Below, one piece after another: positions 52,007 to 60,090 of a stretch of DNA of 64,000 nt. The DNA lies in the NCBI RefSeq assembly GCF_009749385.1, contig NZ_WBIN01000014.1:62001-126000 (forward strand), written 5' to 3'. The stretch is from Agromyces allii. Its GTDB lineage: Bacteria > Actinomycetota > Actinomycetes > Actinomycetales > Microbacteriaceae. The position numbers were made by a program, and so were the translations under genes. The notes beneath the pieces are model-generated. The model had not been told where the DNA came from. It was given only the letters and a program-made list of their open reading frames with translations, and did no database searches. Within the stretch, counting starts at the first letter, position 1; each line of letters starts with the position of its first letter.

Positions 52007-52060
52007 ACGCGAACCCCAGAGGGGCGGATGCCGCGGCATCCGCCCCTCTGGGGTTCGCGT
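52007..52060. terminator. Perfect 54-bp palindrome, bidirectional terminator
   Basis: The 27-nt left arm starts ACGCGAACCCCAGAGGGG and ends in GGATGCCG. The right arm is its exact complement with no spacer. It lies between the convergent tetR and DUF4440-like genes. Confidence 0.85.
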
Positions 52061-52070
52061 CGGGCGCGCG

Positions 52071-52439
52071 CTACGCGGGCGTCTGCTGGTGCGCCGCCAC
52101 GTGCCACGCGCCGTCGTCGTAGACGTACGTGGTCGACATGCGGAGGTTCGCGGTGTCGTCGCCGCGCCGCGCGACCGCCCGGTAGACGACGATGCCCGCT
52201 CGATCGCCGAGGCGGATCACAGCGGGCTCGTGCAGTTCGTAGGACTCCCACGGCGGCGTCGCGCGGAAGCGGGCGAGGATCTCGTCGCGGCCGAGCGTCG
52301 CCCCCTCGACGACCATCAGGGCATCGCGGGTCATCGAGCGTTGGTAGTGCTCGCCGCCGCGACCGTCGAGGATCGCCTTCCATCCGGCGTGCTCTTCGTG
52401 CAACAGACGGGCGGGCAGATCATCGGTGATCTCGGTCAT
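52071..52439 (-). CDS. NTF2-like / DUF4440 family protein
   Basis: The 122-aa cone-fold protein has LHEEHAGWKAILDGRGGEHYQRSMTRDALMVVEGATLGRDEILARF, then TPPWESYELHEPAVIRLGDRAGIVVYRAVARR and a closing STTYVYDDGAWHVAAHQQTPA. This is the SnoaL/DUF4440 pattern. Such proteins bind or isomerise small molecules, and most are uncharacterised. It is monocistronic. Confidence 0.82.
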   Translation of the reverse strand: MTEITDDLPARLLHEEHAGWKAILDGRGGEHYQRSMTRDALMVVEGATLGRDEILARFRATPPWESYELHEPAVIRLGDRAGIVVYRAVARRGDDTANLRMSTTYVYDDGAWHVAAHQQTPA

Positions 52440-52509
52440 GGCGACAACGCTAACCGCGATCGGATGCCGCGGCTAGAGGCCCGGGCCACGACCTGCGCGA
52501 CACGCCGCG

Positions 52510-52773
52510 CTAGCGTTCCGATCCGCCGAGACCCGCCGCAGCAGCAGCCCGCTCGTCGCGTCGGCGCCGGGCCTCGCGACCAGCCGCGAGCGCGCCGAAG
52601 CCCGTCGTGCCGAGGGCGAATGCGCCGAGCAGTCCGACGAGCGCCCCGTGATCGCCCGAGGCGTAGAGCGCGACCGCGACGATCAGCACCGCCGCGGCCA
52701 CGACGATGATCGCGACGCCGGCGATCTCGCCGCCGGTGAACCGGGAGAGCCACGACCTCACGCGATTCCGCAT
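52510..52773 (-). CDS. Small two-helix membrane protein, 87 aa
   Basis: It has two helices, GVAIIVVAAAVLIVAVALYA and GALVGLLGAFALGTTGFGALA, a basic N-terminus (RNRVRSWLSRF) and a charged Arg/Ala tail. GGAGG before this ATG favours it over one eleven codons upstream. The function is unknown. Confidence 0.68.
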   Translation of the reverse strand: MRNRVRSWLSRFTGGEIAGVAIIVVAAAVLIVAVALYASGDHGALVGLLGAFALGTTGFGALAAGREARRRRDERAAAAAGLGGSER

Positions 52774-52851
52774 GCCTCCATGCTGCGCCCCGCCGGGCGC
52801 GCGCACAACCGGGATCGGGGCGAACCCCGATCCCGGTCGCGATGACGGACC

Positions 52852-54390
52852 TCAGCCGACGATCGCCGGCTCGGGCGCTTCGGCGCCGGCCGCGGCATCC
52901 GCCGGCTCAGCCGTGTGCGAGAGCGACAGGCCGTGGCCGCGACGACGGAACAGCAGGGCTGCGAGCACCGCGCCGAAGGCGAAGAACGCCGCACCCCACC
53001 AGTACGCCACCGCGTAGCTGTGCACGGCCGCCTCGGCCGCGATCGCCGGCGTCGTCGGCAGGTGCGCCGCGAGGTAGTCGGCCGCCGCGGTCGCCGCGAG
53101 GGTGTTGAGGAGGGCCGTGCCGATCGAACCGCCGACCTGCTGGCTCGTGTTGACCATGGCCGAGGCGACGCCCGCGAACCGGCGGTCGACGCCGAGCGTC
53201 GCGGTCTGCATGGACGCCGGCATGATCGAGCCCATCGCGAAGCCCAGGATCAGCAGCGGCGGCAGCACGTCGGCCGCGTAGGTGCTGTCGAGGCCGAGGT
53301 GGGTCAGGTAGACCATGCCCGTCGCGCCGAGCGCCATGCCGAACGGCACCATGATCTTCGGCCCGAACCGCGGCACGAAGATGTTCGTCGACAGCTGCGC
53401 GGCGAGCACGAGCATGCCGATCATCGGCAGGAACGACAGCCCCGTCTGGATCGGCGAGTACCCGAGCGAGGCCTGCAGGTAGTAGGTCACGAACAGGAAG
53501 ATGCCGAACATGCCGGCGCCCGCGATGAGCACCGAGGCGTACGCGGCGCCGCGGTTGCGGTCGAGCACGATCGCCAGGGGCAGCAGCGGGTGGCTCGCGC
53601 GGCGCTGCCACAGCACGAAGACGATCAGGAGCACGCCGGATGCCGCGAGGAAGCCCCACGTGAGCGGGGAGTCCCAGCCCTCGGACTCGGCGTTCGAGAA
53701 CCCGTAGACGAGCGAGAACAGGGCCGCGGAGACGAGCAGCGTTCCGGGGATGTCGAGCTTCGGACGAGGTCCGACGCGCTTGGCGTTCGTGACGAAGACG
53801 AGCGCGCCGACGATCGCGATCGCGGCGATGACGACGTTGATGTAGAGGTTCCAGCGCCAGTCGAAGTTCTCGGTCAGCACGCCGCCGAGCAGCAGGCCGA
53901 CCGCGCCGCCGGCACCGGCGATCGCGCCGAACACGCCGAACGCGCGGGCGCGCTCCTTGGGGATGACGAAGGTCGTGGTCAGCACGGCGAGTGCCGTCGG
54001 CGCGAGCAGCGCACCGAAGGCGCCCTGCAGTGCTCGGGCGCCGACGAGCAGCTCGAACGAGCCGGCTGCGCCACCGAGGGCGGATGCCACGGCGAAGCCG
54101 ACGAGTCCGATGATGAACGTGCGCTTGCGCCCGATGAGGTCGGAGAGTCGCCCGCCGAGCAGGAGCAGGCTGCCGAAGGCGAGGGAGTAGGCGGTGATGA
54201 TCCACTGGCGCTGGCCGTCGGTGAAGCCGAGGTCGGCCTGCGCGGCCGGCAGCGCGATGTTCACGACGGTGGAGTCGAGGACGACCATGAGTTGGGCCAG
54301 GCCCACGACGGTGAGGGTCCACCAGCGGCGGGACGAGGGCGCTTGAGCCGGCGGCGCCGTCTGCGCCGTGACGGAGGGTGCGTTGGTCAT
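52852..54390 (-). CDS. DHA2-family MFS drug/proton antiporter
   Basis: The 512-aa protein has 14 predicted helices. Motif C/D1 appears as VVLDSTVVNIALPAAQADLGF, motif A as GGRLSDLIGRKRTFIIG, and the antiporter motif C as GAIAGAGGAVGLLLGGVL. DHA2 proteins export drugs, dyes or toxic metabolites in exchange for protons. A divergent tetR and multiple dyads between the genes indicate drug-inducible repression. The C-terminal tail is Ala/Glu-rich. TATAGT about 10 nt before the ATG is a probable -10, giving a very short leader. Confidence 0.9.
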   Translation of the reverse strand: MTNAPSVTAQTAPPAQAPSSRRWWTLTVVGLAQLMVVLDSTVVNIALPAAQADLGFTDGQRQWIITAYSLAFGSLLLLGGRLSDLIGRKRTFIIGLVGFAVASALGGAAGSFELLVGARALQGAFGALLAPTALAVLTTTFVIPKERARAFGVFGAIAGAGGAVGLLLGGVLTENFDWRWNLYINVVIAAIAIVGALVFVTNAKRVGPRPKLDIPGTLLVSAALFSLVYGFSNAESEGWDSPLTWGFLAASGVLLIVFVLWQRRASHPLLPLAIVLDRNRGAAYASVLIAGAGMFGIFLFVTYYLQASLGYSPIQTGLSFLPMIGMLVLAAQLSTNIFVPRFGPKIMVPFGMALGATGMVYLTHLGLDSTYAADVLPPLLILGFAMGSIMPASMQTATLGVDRRFAGVASAMVNTSQQVGGSIGTALLNTLAATAAADYLAAHLPTTPAIAAEAAVHSYAVAYWWGAAFFAFGAVLAALLFRRRGHGLSLSHTAEPADAAAGAEAPEPAIVG

Positions 54391-54419
54391 GTCGGAGACT
54401 ATATACGGAACTGAGACGT

Positions 54420-54441
54420 TCCGAAACCATGAAGTTTCGGA
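54420..54441. promoter_or_regulatory. Operator between the DHA2 exporter and TetR genes
   Basis: TCCGAAAC-CATGAA-GTTTCGGA is a perfect 8-bp-arm dyad. It is flanked by GGAAC/GTTCC (54407-54422) and GAAC/GTTC (54445-54453) half-sites, so the repressor may bind cooperatively. Confidence 0.8.
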
Positions 54442-54524
54442 TATGAACGGTTCCTGAACTATGCTGGTCTCGTGCGACATGTCGATGCCGCGCGCAGACG
54501 ACGTTCGAGATGGGATTGGCCGCA

Positions 54525-55196
54525 ATGACGCAGCTCGACCTCCCCGCTGAAGCGGAGGCCGCCGAGGCGACGACCGCCCCGCGCCTGGGCCGCAAGCGCG
54601 ACCACTCGCGCGACCCCGAGATCCTCGACGCCGCCATCGAGGTGCTCGCCGAGACCGGCTACGAGGGCATGACCGTCGAGATGGTCGCGGCCAGGGCCAA
54701 GGCCGGCAAGGCTACGCTCTACCGGCGCTGGCCGTCGAAGGCCGAGCTCGTGCTCGACGCCGTCGCCTGCATGAAGCGCGGCGACGTCGAAGCACCCCTG
54801 CCCGACACCGGCACCCTGCGCGGCGACCTCGTCGCGCTCATCAAGCCGCGCTCGATCGCCGAGGCCGAGAAGAAGCTGCAGATCATGGCCGGCCTCGCCT
54901 CGATGCTCTCCCGCTCGCCCGAACTCGCCGACACCGCCTACGCGACGCTCGTCGAGCCCCGCGCGAACCTCAACCGCATGCTGTTCCAGCGGGCCGTCGA
55001 CCGCGGCGAGATCACGGGCGAGCACGACCTCGAGACGCTCGCCGTCGTGAGCGCGGCCATGGCCTCCTACCGCCTGATGCTGCTGCGAAAGCCCGTCGAC
55101 CGCGAGTTCCTGCTGTCGATCATCGACGGCGTGATCCTGCCCGCGCTCGGGCTGCCGGCCGGCGAAGCCGCGACCGACGGGCCGACGCAGGGCTGA
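54525..55196 (+). CDS. TetR-family transcriptional regulator of the DHA2 exporter
   Basis: The 223-aa protein has the helix-turn-helix EILDAAIEVLAETGYEGMTVEMVAARAKAGKATLYRRWPSKAELVLDAV (residues about 31-79) and a C-terminal TetR_C_16-like domain. An ATG five codons earlier is an alternative start; I prefer this one because GGGAT lies about 9 nt upstream. It faces the DHA2 exporter across a clear operator and likely represses it until a drug binds. Confidence 0.87.
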   Translation: MTQLDLPAEAEAAEATTAPRLGRKRDHSRDPEILDAAIEVLAETGYEGMTVEMVAARAKAGKATLYRRWPSKAELVLDAVACMKRGDVEAPLPDTGTLRGDLVALIKPRSIAEAEKKLQIMAGLASMLSRSPELADTAYATLVEPRANLNRMLFQRAVDRGEITGEHDLETLAVVSAAMASYRLMLLRKPVDREFLLSIIDGVILPALGLPAGEAATDGPTQG

Positions 55197-55268
55197 CGCC
55201 GATCGGGGCCGCCGGCGCGCGGACGCCCGCCCGCGGCATCCGTGCTGCGAAAGGCCCAACAGCCGGCC

Positions 55269-56285
55269 TTACAGCCAGCCCTTGCGCTTGAAGAGCCCGT
55301 AGAGCACGCCCGCGAAGGCGAGCATGAGCGCGAGGGCGAACGGGTAGCCCCACGGCTTGTCGAGCTCGGGCATGTGCGTGAAGTTCATGCCGTAGATGCC
55401 GGCCACGAGCGTGGGCGCGAAGATGATCGCCGCCCAGCTCGAGACCTTCTTGGCCTGCTCGCTCTGGGCGACGGCCGCCTCGGAGAGCACCTTCGTCTCC
55501 TCGTTCTGGCGCTGCGCCACGAGCGTGGAGTGCACCTGGAGCGCGTTCTGCAGCAGCTGGCGGAACGTGTCGCCGTGCTCGACGATGCGCAGCACGTGGT
55601 CCTTGACGTCGCGCAGGTAGCGCTGGAGCTCGAGGTCGACCCCGTACTTCTCGAACCCCCGCTCGAGCGCGTCGAACATGCCCACGAGCGGACGCGTCGC
55701 GCGCTGGAACTCCATGACCTCGCTCGCGAGGTCGTAGATGCGCCGCGTGACCTCGGGGTCGCCGGAGAAGAGCTGCTCCTCGATCTCGTCGATGTCGTTC
55801 TCGAGGCCCGCATCGACCGGCGCGTACTCGTCGACGACCTCGTCGAGCACCGCGTAGAGCACCGCCTCGGGCCCCCTCGCGAGCAGCTCGGGCGAGGACT
55901 CGAGTCGGCGGCGGACCTTCGCGAGGTCGGGCGACTCGGCGTGACGGATCGTGATCGCGTAGTCGGGGCCGGTGAACACGTGCAGCTCGCCGAACTCGAC
56001 CTGCTCGACGTCGTCGAGGTAGCGCGCCGGGCGCAGCACCACGAAGAGGGAGTCGCCGTAGCGCTCGAGCTTGGCGCGCTGATGCCCCTTGCGGGTGTCT
56101 TCGACCGCGAGCGGGTGCAGGCCGAACTCCGCGGCGAGCGCGTCGAGCTCGGCGTCGGTCGGCCGGTAGAGCCCGATCCACACGAAACCGCCGTGCGACT
56201 CGTGGGTCTCGAAGGTCTCCTCGAGCGAGGCGGGTGTGGCGACCCGGAGGCCGTCCTTGTAGATCGCGTTGTCGACGACGGGCAC
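55269..56285 (-). CDS. CorA-family magnesium/cobalt transporter
   Basis: The 338-aa protein has a long N-terminal cytoplasmic domain, a stalk helix (YLRDVKDHVLRIVEHGDTFRQLLQNALQVHSTLVAQRQNEETKVL) and two C-terminal helices with the selectivity motif YGMNFTHMPE between them. A basic KRKGWL tail follows. CorA pentamers pass Mg2+ and Co2+. I chose a GTG (VPVVDNAIYKDG), where family similarity begins, with a CAGACT hexamer 6 nt upstream. The longer reading adds 50 residues of non-family sequence. Confidence 0.9.
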   Translation of the reverse strand: MPVVDNAIYKDGLRVATPASLEETFETHESHGGFVWIGLYRPTDAELDALAAEFGLHPLAVEDTRKGHQRAKLERYGDSLFVVLRPARYLDDVEQVEFGELHVFTGPDYAITIRHAESPDLAKVRRRLESSPELLARGPEAVLYAVLDEVVDEYAPVDAGLENDIDEIEEQLFSGDPEVTRRIYDLASEVMEFQRATRPLVGMFDALERGFEKYGVDLELQRYLRDVKDHVLRIVEHGDTFRQLLQNALQVHSTLVAQRQNEETKVLSEAAVAQSEQAKKVSSWAAIIFAPTLVAGIYGMNFTHMPELDKPWGYPFALALMLAFAGVLYGLFKRKGWL

Positions 56286-56360
56286 CGCGCCAGTCTGCCA
56301 CCTGGCCGCCGCGACGGGTGCCCGAACGTCGGATCGGCGGGCTTCATGGCCCCCAATCTT

Positions 56361-56372
56361 TTGCACGTGCAA
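56361..56372. promoter_or_regulatory. Perfect 12-bp palindrome upstream of the ebo-like operon
   Basis: TTGCACGTGCAA lies 18 nt before the -35 of the operon promoter and resembles a one-component regulator site. No regulator gene is adjacent, so control in trans is implied. Confidence 0.5.
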
Positions 56373-56389
56373 CGTACGAATGTCGTTCA

Positions 56390-56419
56390 TTGACACTACG
56401 ACTTTGCTCGAAGTAGTCT
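56390..56419 (+). promoter_or_regulatory. Near-consensus promoter of the ebo-like operon
   Basis: TTGACA is followed after 18 nt by TAGTCT. It is the best -35/-10 pair seen in the window. Transcription would begin near 56426, giving a 5' UTR of about 109 nt in which I see no riboswitch or leader peptide. Confidence 0.7.
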
Positions 56420-56534
56420 GCACATCAGATCGCAAGGCGGCGAAACCGAGCAGGATTCAGGTCCCTCGTCACCGGCGCGATCCGGGCCGGCATCCGCCGG
56501 CTTCCGCACCCGGTCGACGATGACGGAGGTCAGC

Positions 56535-57692
56535 ATGCTCCCCGCCCCGGTGACCGCTGCCGCCGCCCGGTCGAGCCTCGAACGAAGCACCGAACCGGTG
56601 CTCGAGTCCGAGCTCGCGCACGACCGCGCCCGTGCCTTCGCCGACCGCATCGACGACGCGCTCGGCGACGTCGCCGCACTGGCGGGGGTGCACTGGAACG
56701 AGGTCGGGCGGCGCACGGCCTCCGCCGGACCCGAGATGGCCCACCTCGTCGCGGGCGCCCGCGAGGCCGACGGCGGCAAGTACCTGCGGCCACGGCTCGC
56801 GGCCGCCTCGTTCCTCGCCCACGACGGCACCGACCTCGCACTCCTGCGGCACGTCGCCGGCGCGGTGCAGCTCGTGCACCTCGCGCTCTGCGCCCACGAC
56901 GACGTCATCGACGGCGACCGGGTGCGCCACGGCCGCCCGAACGTCATCGGCCGCGCCGAGGCGGATGCCCGCGCCGCGGGGCTCGGCGCGTCGGCCGCGA
57001 CCCGACAGGGCGAGGCTTCGGGCCTGCTCGCGGGGGACCTCGCCCTCAACGCCGCGATCCTCGCGCTCATCACCGCTGAGGCTCCGGATGCCGCGCGCCT
57101 GCGCCTCGCGGCCGTCGCCCTCGACGCGATCGAGCAGACCGTCGCCGGCGAACTGCTCGACGTGCGCAGCGAGACGCTGGCCCCCGCTGAGACCCGGCCG
57201 CTCCTCGTCGCCCGGCTGAAGACCGCCGCCTACAGCGTGACGCTGCCGCTGCAGCTCGGCGCGATCGCGGCGGGCGCCGACGACCCGGTGACCGCCGACG
57301 CCGTCGAGCGGGTCGGAACGGCGCTCGGCATCGCCTACCAGCTCGGCGACGACGATCTCGGCCTGTTCGGCACCTTCGAGACGACCGGCAAGTCGACGCT
57401 CTCCGACCTGCGCGACGGCAAGCGCACCGAGCACATCCGCCTCGCCATCGAGCGTGCCGACCCCGCCGATCGCGCGCGCATCGCGCAGGTGCTCGGCTCA
57501 CCCGACGCGACCGAGGAGGACGCCCGCCGGGTCCGCGACATCGTCACCGCGACCGGCGCCCGCTCGGCCGTGCACGCGCTGATCGACTCCCACCTCGAGC
57601 TGGGCATCCGCACCGCCCGCGCCGAGCTGCCCGCTCCGCTCGCCGAGCACCTCGCCGGGCTCGCCCGGGCGCTCCGCCACCGGACGAGCTGA
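56535..57692 (+). CDS. Polyprenyl diphosphate synthase (IdsA-type)
   Basis: The 385-aa enzyme should condense isopentenyl diphosphate with allylic diphosphates to make geranylgeranyl or a longer prenyl diphosphate. It has GGKYLRPRL near residue 80 for IPP binding. The first Asp-rich motif is DDVID (residues 122-126) followed by RVRHGRP. The second is in QLGDDDLGLFG with TGKSTLSDLRDGKRTEH, the actinobacterial IdsA form. GGAGG 6 nt before this ATG favours it over one five codons upstream. It opens the ebo-like operon and presumably supplies the donor for the UbiA enzyme. Confidence 0.88.
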   Translation: MLPAPVTAAAARSSLERSTEPVLESELAHDRARAFADRIDDALGDVAALAGVHWNEVGRRTASAGPEMAHLVAGAREADGGKYLRPRLAAASFLAHDGTDLALLRHVAGAVQLVHLALCAHDDVIDGDRVRHGRPNVIGRAEADARAAGLGASAATRQGEASGLLAGDLALNAAILALITAEAPDAARLRLAAVALDAIEQTVAGELLDVRSETLAPAETRPLLVARLKTAAYSVTLPLQLGAIAAGADDPVTADAVERVGTALGIAYQLGDDDLGLFGTFETTGKSTLSDLRDGKRTEHIRLAIERADPADRARIAQVLGSPDATEEDARRVRDIVTATGARSAVHALIDSHLELGIRTARAELPAPLAEHLAGLARALRHRTS

Positions 57693-57754
57693 GCCGCGAC
57701 CCGGCGCCGGCCCGCGGCATCCGAAGACCAGCAGAACCGACCGAACACGCCAGA

Positions 57755-57793
57755 CCGAGACACCAGCCCGAGACACCAGACCGAGACACCAGA
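57755..57793. repeat. Three 13-bp direct repeats in the operon spacer
   Basis: CCGAGACACCAG[CA] occurs three times head to tail, with degenerate units on both sides. It is part of a purine/C-rich 185-nt spacer between the prenyl synthase and cyclase genes that contains no other feature. Confidence 0.75.
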
Positions 57794-57877
57794 CCGAACA
57801 CACCGCACCGCAGACCAACCGAACACCGGCGCCGGGCTCGCCCCGGACGCACGAAACCTCGATCGAAGGAGACCGAC

Positions 57878-59200
57878 GTGGAGCACCACGCCCAGCACGA
57901 CCCCGCCGCACAGCCGACCGACGCCGCCCGCGGCACCCGGGCCGCCGACTGGAATCAGGGGCGTGTGGGCCTGTGGCTGATCGGCGCACGTGGCTCGGTC
58001 GCGACGACCGTCGCCGTCGGCGTGCACGCCCTCGCCGCACGCGTCGCCCCGCCGACGGGCTGCACGACGTCGGGCCCCGGCTTCGCCGAAGTTCCGCTGC
58101 CCGGCTTCGACGAGATCGTGATCGGCGGGCACGACCTGAGCACCACGCCGGTCGGGCAGCGTGCCGAGCAGCTCGCCGCCGCGGGCATGATCCCTCCGGC
58201 GATCGTCGCCGCGGTGCGCGACGAGCTCGACGTCGTCGACGCCGAGATCCGGCCCGGCTACGACCCGACGACGCACCCGGGCAGCCAGGCCGAGGTCGTC
58301 GCGCGGCTCGCCGCCGACATCGTCGCGTTCCGGGAGCGGAACGGCCTCGCGCACGTCACCGTCGTCGACGTGTCGTCGACCGAGCCGCTGCCGGCCGACC
58401 GTCCCGAGTTCCACGACCCCGCCCTGCTCGCCGCGGCCATCGCCGAACCCGGGGTCGTCGTGCTGCCGCCCAGCTCGATCGCCGCCCTCGCCGCGGTCGA
58501 GGCCGGCGCCTCGTACGCGTGCTTCACCCCCTCGGCCGGCCTCGGCCTGCCCGCGCTGCGCGCCATCGCCCAGCCGCGCATCGCGTTCGCCGGGCAGGAC
58601 GGCAAGACCGGAGAGACCCTGCTGCGCACCGTGCTCGCGCCCATGTTCGTCGAACGCGGCATGCACGTGCTCTCGTGGGCCGGCGCGAACCTCCTCGGCG
58701 GCGGCGACGGGCAGACCCTCGCCGACCCCGAGGCCGTGCGCAGCAAGCTCGCCTCGAAGACCCGGGGCCTGCACAGCCTCGTCGGCGAGCACGTCGTGGC
58801 TCCCCTGCACATCGACAACGTGCCCGACCTCGGCGATGTGAAGACCGCGTGGGACCACGTGCACGCCGAGGGCTTCCTCTCGAGCCGCATCACGCTGCAG
58901 ACCACGTGGACCGCCTACGACTCCATGCTCGCCGCGCCGCTCGTGATCGACCTCGCCCGGCTGCTGTCCCTCGCCGGCGCCGCCGGGGTGGTCGGTGTCG
59001 TGCCTGCGCTCGGCAGCTTCTTCAAGGACCCGTGGGGCAGCGACGTGCACGCGTTCGCCGACCAGGCGACGGCGCTCAAGTCCTGGGCCGCCGACCTCGG
59101 CGAGCAGGTCGCGGTTCGGGATGCCGCGGCCGCCGTCGAGCGTTCCGAAGACGCCGCGGCACCGGCCGCCGAGCCCGCGCCGATCGGCGGGGTGCGGTGA
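57878..59200 (+). CDS. Inositol-3-phosphate synthase family cyclase
   Basis: The 440-aa protein has an NAD-binding LIGARGSVATTVAVG (residues 34-48), the segment TVVDVSSTEP, and the catalytic-core blocks FAGQDGKTGETLL, NLLGGGDGQTL, and SSRITLQTTWTAYDSMLAAPLVIDL. All are characteristic of myo-inositol-1-phosphate synthases, which cyclise glucose 6-phosphate via NAD. The active-site pattern near GSFFKDPWG differs from the housekeeping enzyme, and there are polar extensions at both ends, so the product could be a different cyclitol phosphate. The GTG start has AAGGAG at 7 nt. It overlaps the UbiA gene (GTGA). Confidence 0.82.
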   Translation: MEHHAQHDPAAQPTDAARGTRAADWNQGRVGLWLIGARGSVATTVAVGVHALAARVAPPTGCTTSGPGFAEVPLPGFDEIVIGGHDLSTTPVGQRAEQLAAAGMIPPAIVAAVRDELDVVDAEIRPGYDPTTHPGSQAEVVARLAADIVAFRERNGLAHVTVVDVSSTEPLPADRPEFHDPALLAAAIAEPGVVVLPPSSIAALAAVEAGASYACFTPSAGLGLPALRAIAQPRIAFAGQDGKTGETLLRTVLAPMFVERGMHVLSWAGANLLGGGDGQTLADPEAVRSKLASKTRGLHSLVGEHVVAPLHIDNVPDLGDVKTAWDHVHAEGFLSSRITLQTTWTAYDSMLAAPLVIDLARLLSLAGAAGVVGVVPALGSFFKDPWGSDVHAFADQATALKSWAADLGEQVAVRDAAAAVERSEDAAAPAAEPAPIGGVR

Positions 59201-60090
59201 CGACGGTCTCCGACGTCCTCGACCTCGTGCGCGCGCCCGCCGCGCTCACCGTGCTCGGCGACACCGCGGCCGGCGCCCAGGTCGCCGCGGGGGGCTTCAC
59301 CCGCCGCGGATGGCTGCTGCCGCTCGCGTCGGTCGCGATCTACAGCGGGGGCATGGCCCTGAACGACTGGGCCGACCGCGACCTCGACGCCGTCGAGCGG
59401 CCCGAGCGGCCGATCCCGTCTGGGCGCGTCAGCCCCCGGCGAGCGCTCGCGGTCGCCGCGGGACTCGGCGCGGTCGGGCTCGCACTGGCCGCGGCCGGCG
59501 GCGGTCGACGGGGGCTCGCGGTCGCGGCGCCGCTCGTGGCATCCGTCGTCCTGTACGACGTGGTCGCGAAGCCCACCGCGGCCGGGCCGCTCGCGATGGC
59601 CGCGTGCCGCGGGCTCGACGTGCTCCTCGGAGCCGGCGGATCGCCGCGAGCGCTGCCGGCCGCGCTCGCGATCGCCGTGCACACGCTCGGCGTCACCGCG
59701 CTCTCCCGCGGCGAGGTGAACGGCGGCGCGGCCTCCGACACGGGACTCGCGCTCGTCGCGACCGGCGCGGCCGCCGCCGCGGTCGACTCGGTCAGCCCCG
59801 GGGTGCAGACCACGTCGGCACGGCTCGGCGGTGCCGCCGGGTCGGCCGCGTACCTCGCCGCCGCGCTGCCCGGGCAGTTGGCCGTCGTCGACGACCCCAG
59901 TCCGAAGCGCGTGCGCGACGCCACCCGCGCGGGCATCGGCTCGGTCGTGCCGTTGCAGGCGGCGATCGTCGCCCGCGGCGGCTCGCTCGCCGTCGCGGCG
60001 GGCCTGATGGCGGTGCACGCGACGATCCGGCTGCGCGGTCGCCGCGGCCGGAAGCCCGGCAACGGCCCCGCCCGCGGAGACGTCACATGA
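59197..60090 (+). CDS. eboC: UbiA-family prenyltransferase, EboC-like
   Basis: The 297-aa protein has eight or nine helices. The first Asp motif is NDWADRDLDAVERPERPIPSGRV (from Asn56), the divalent-metal/prenyl-diphosphate site of UbiA enzymes. The second Asp-rich site is weak (near VVDDPSPKRVRDATRAG). The family transfers prenyl groups to ring or phosphate acceptors in the membrane. EboC is the UbiA member of the ebo/EDB cluster. It overlaps both neighbours, and the prenyl synthase and cyclase upstream may provide its donor and acceptor. Confidence 0.83.
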   Translation: MTTVSDVLDLVRAPAALTVLGDTAAGAQVAAGGFTRRGWLLPLASVAIYSGGMALNDWADRDLDAVERPERPIPSGRVSPRRALAVAAGLGAVGLALAAAGGGRRGLAVAAPLVASVVLYDVVAKPTAAGPLAMAACRGLDVLLGAGGSPRALPAALAIAVHTLGVTALSRGEVNGGAASDTGLALVATGAAAAAVDSVSPGVQTTSARLGGAAGSAAYLAAALPGQLAVVDDPSPKRVRDATRAGIGSVVPLQAAIVARGGSLAVAAGLMAVHATIRLRGRRGRKPGNGPARGDVT

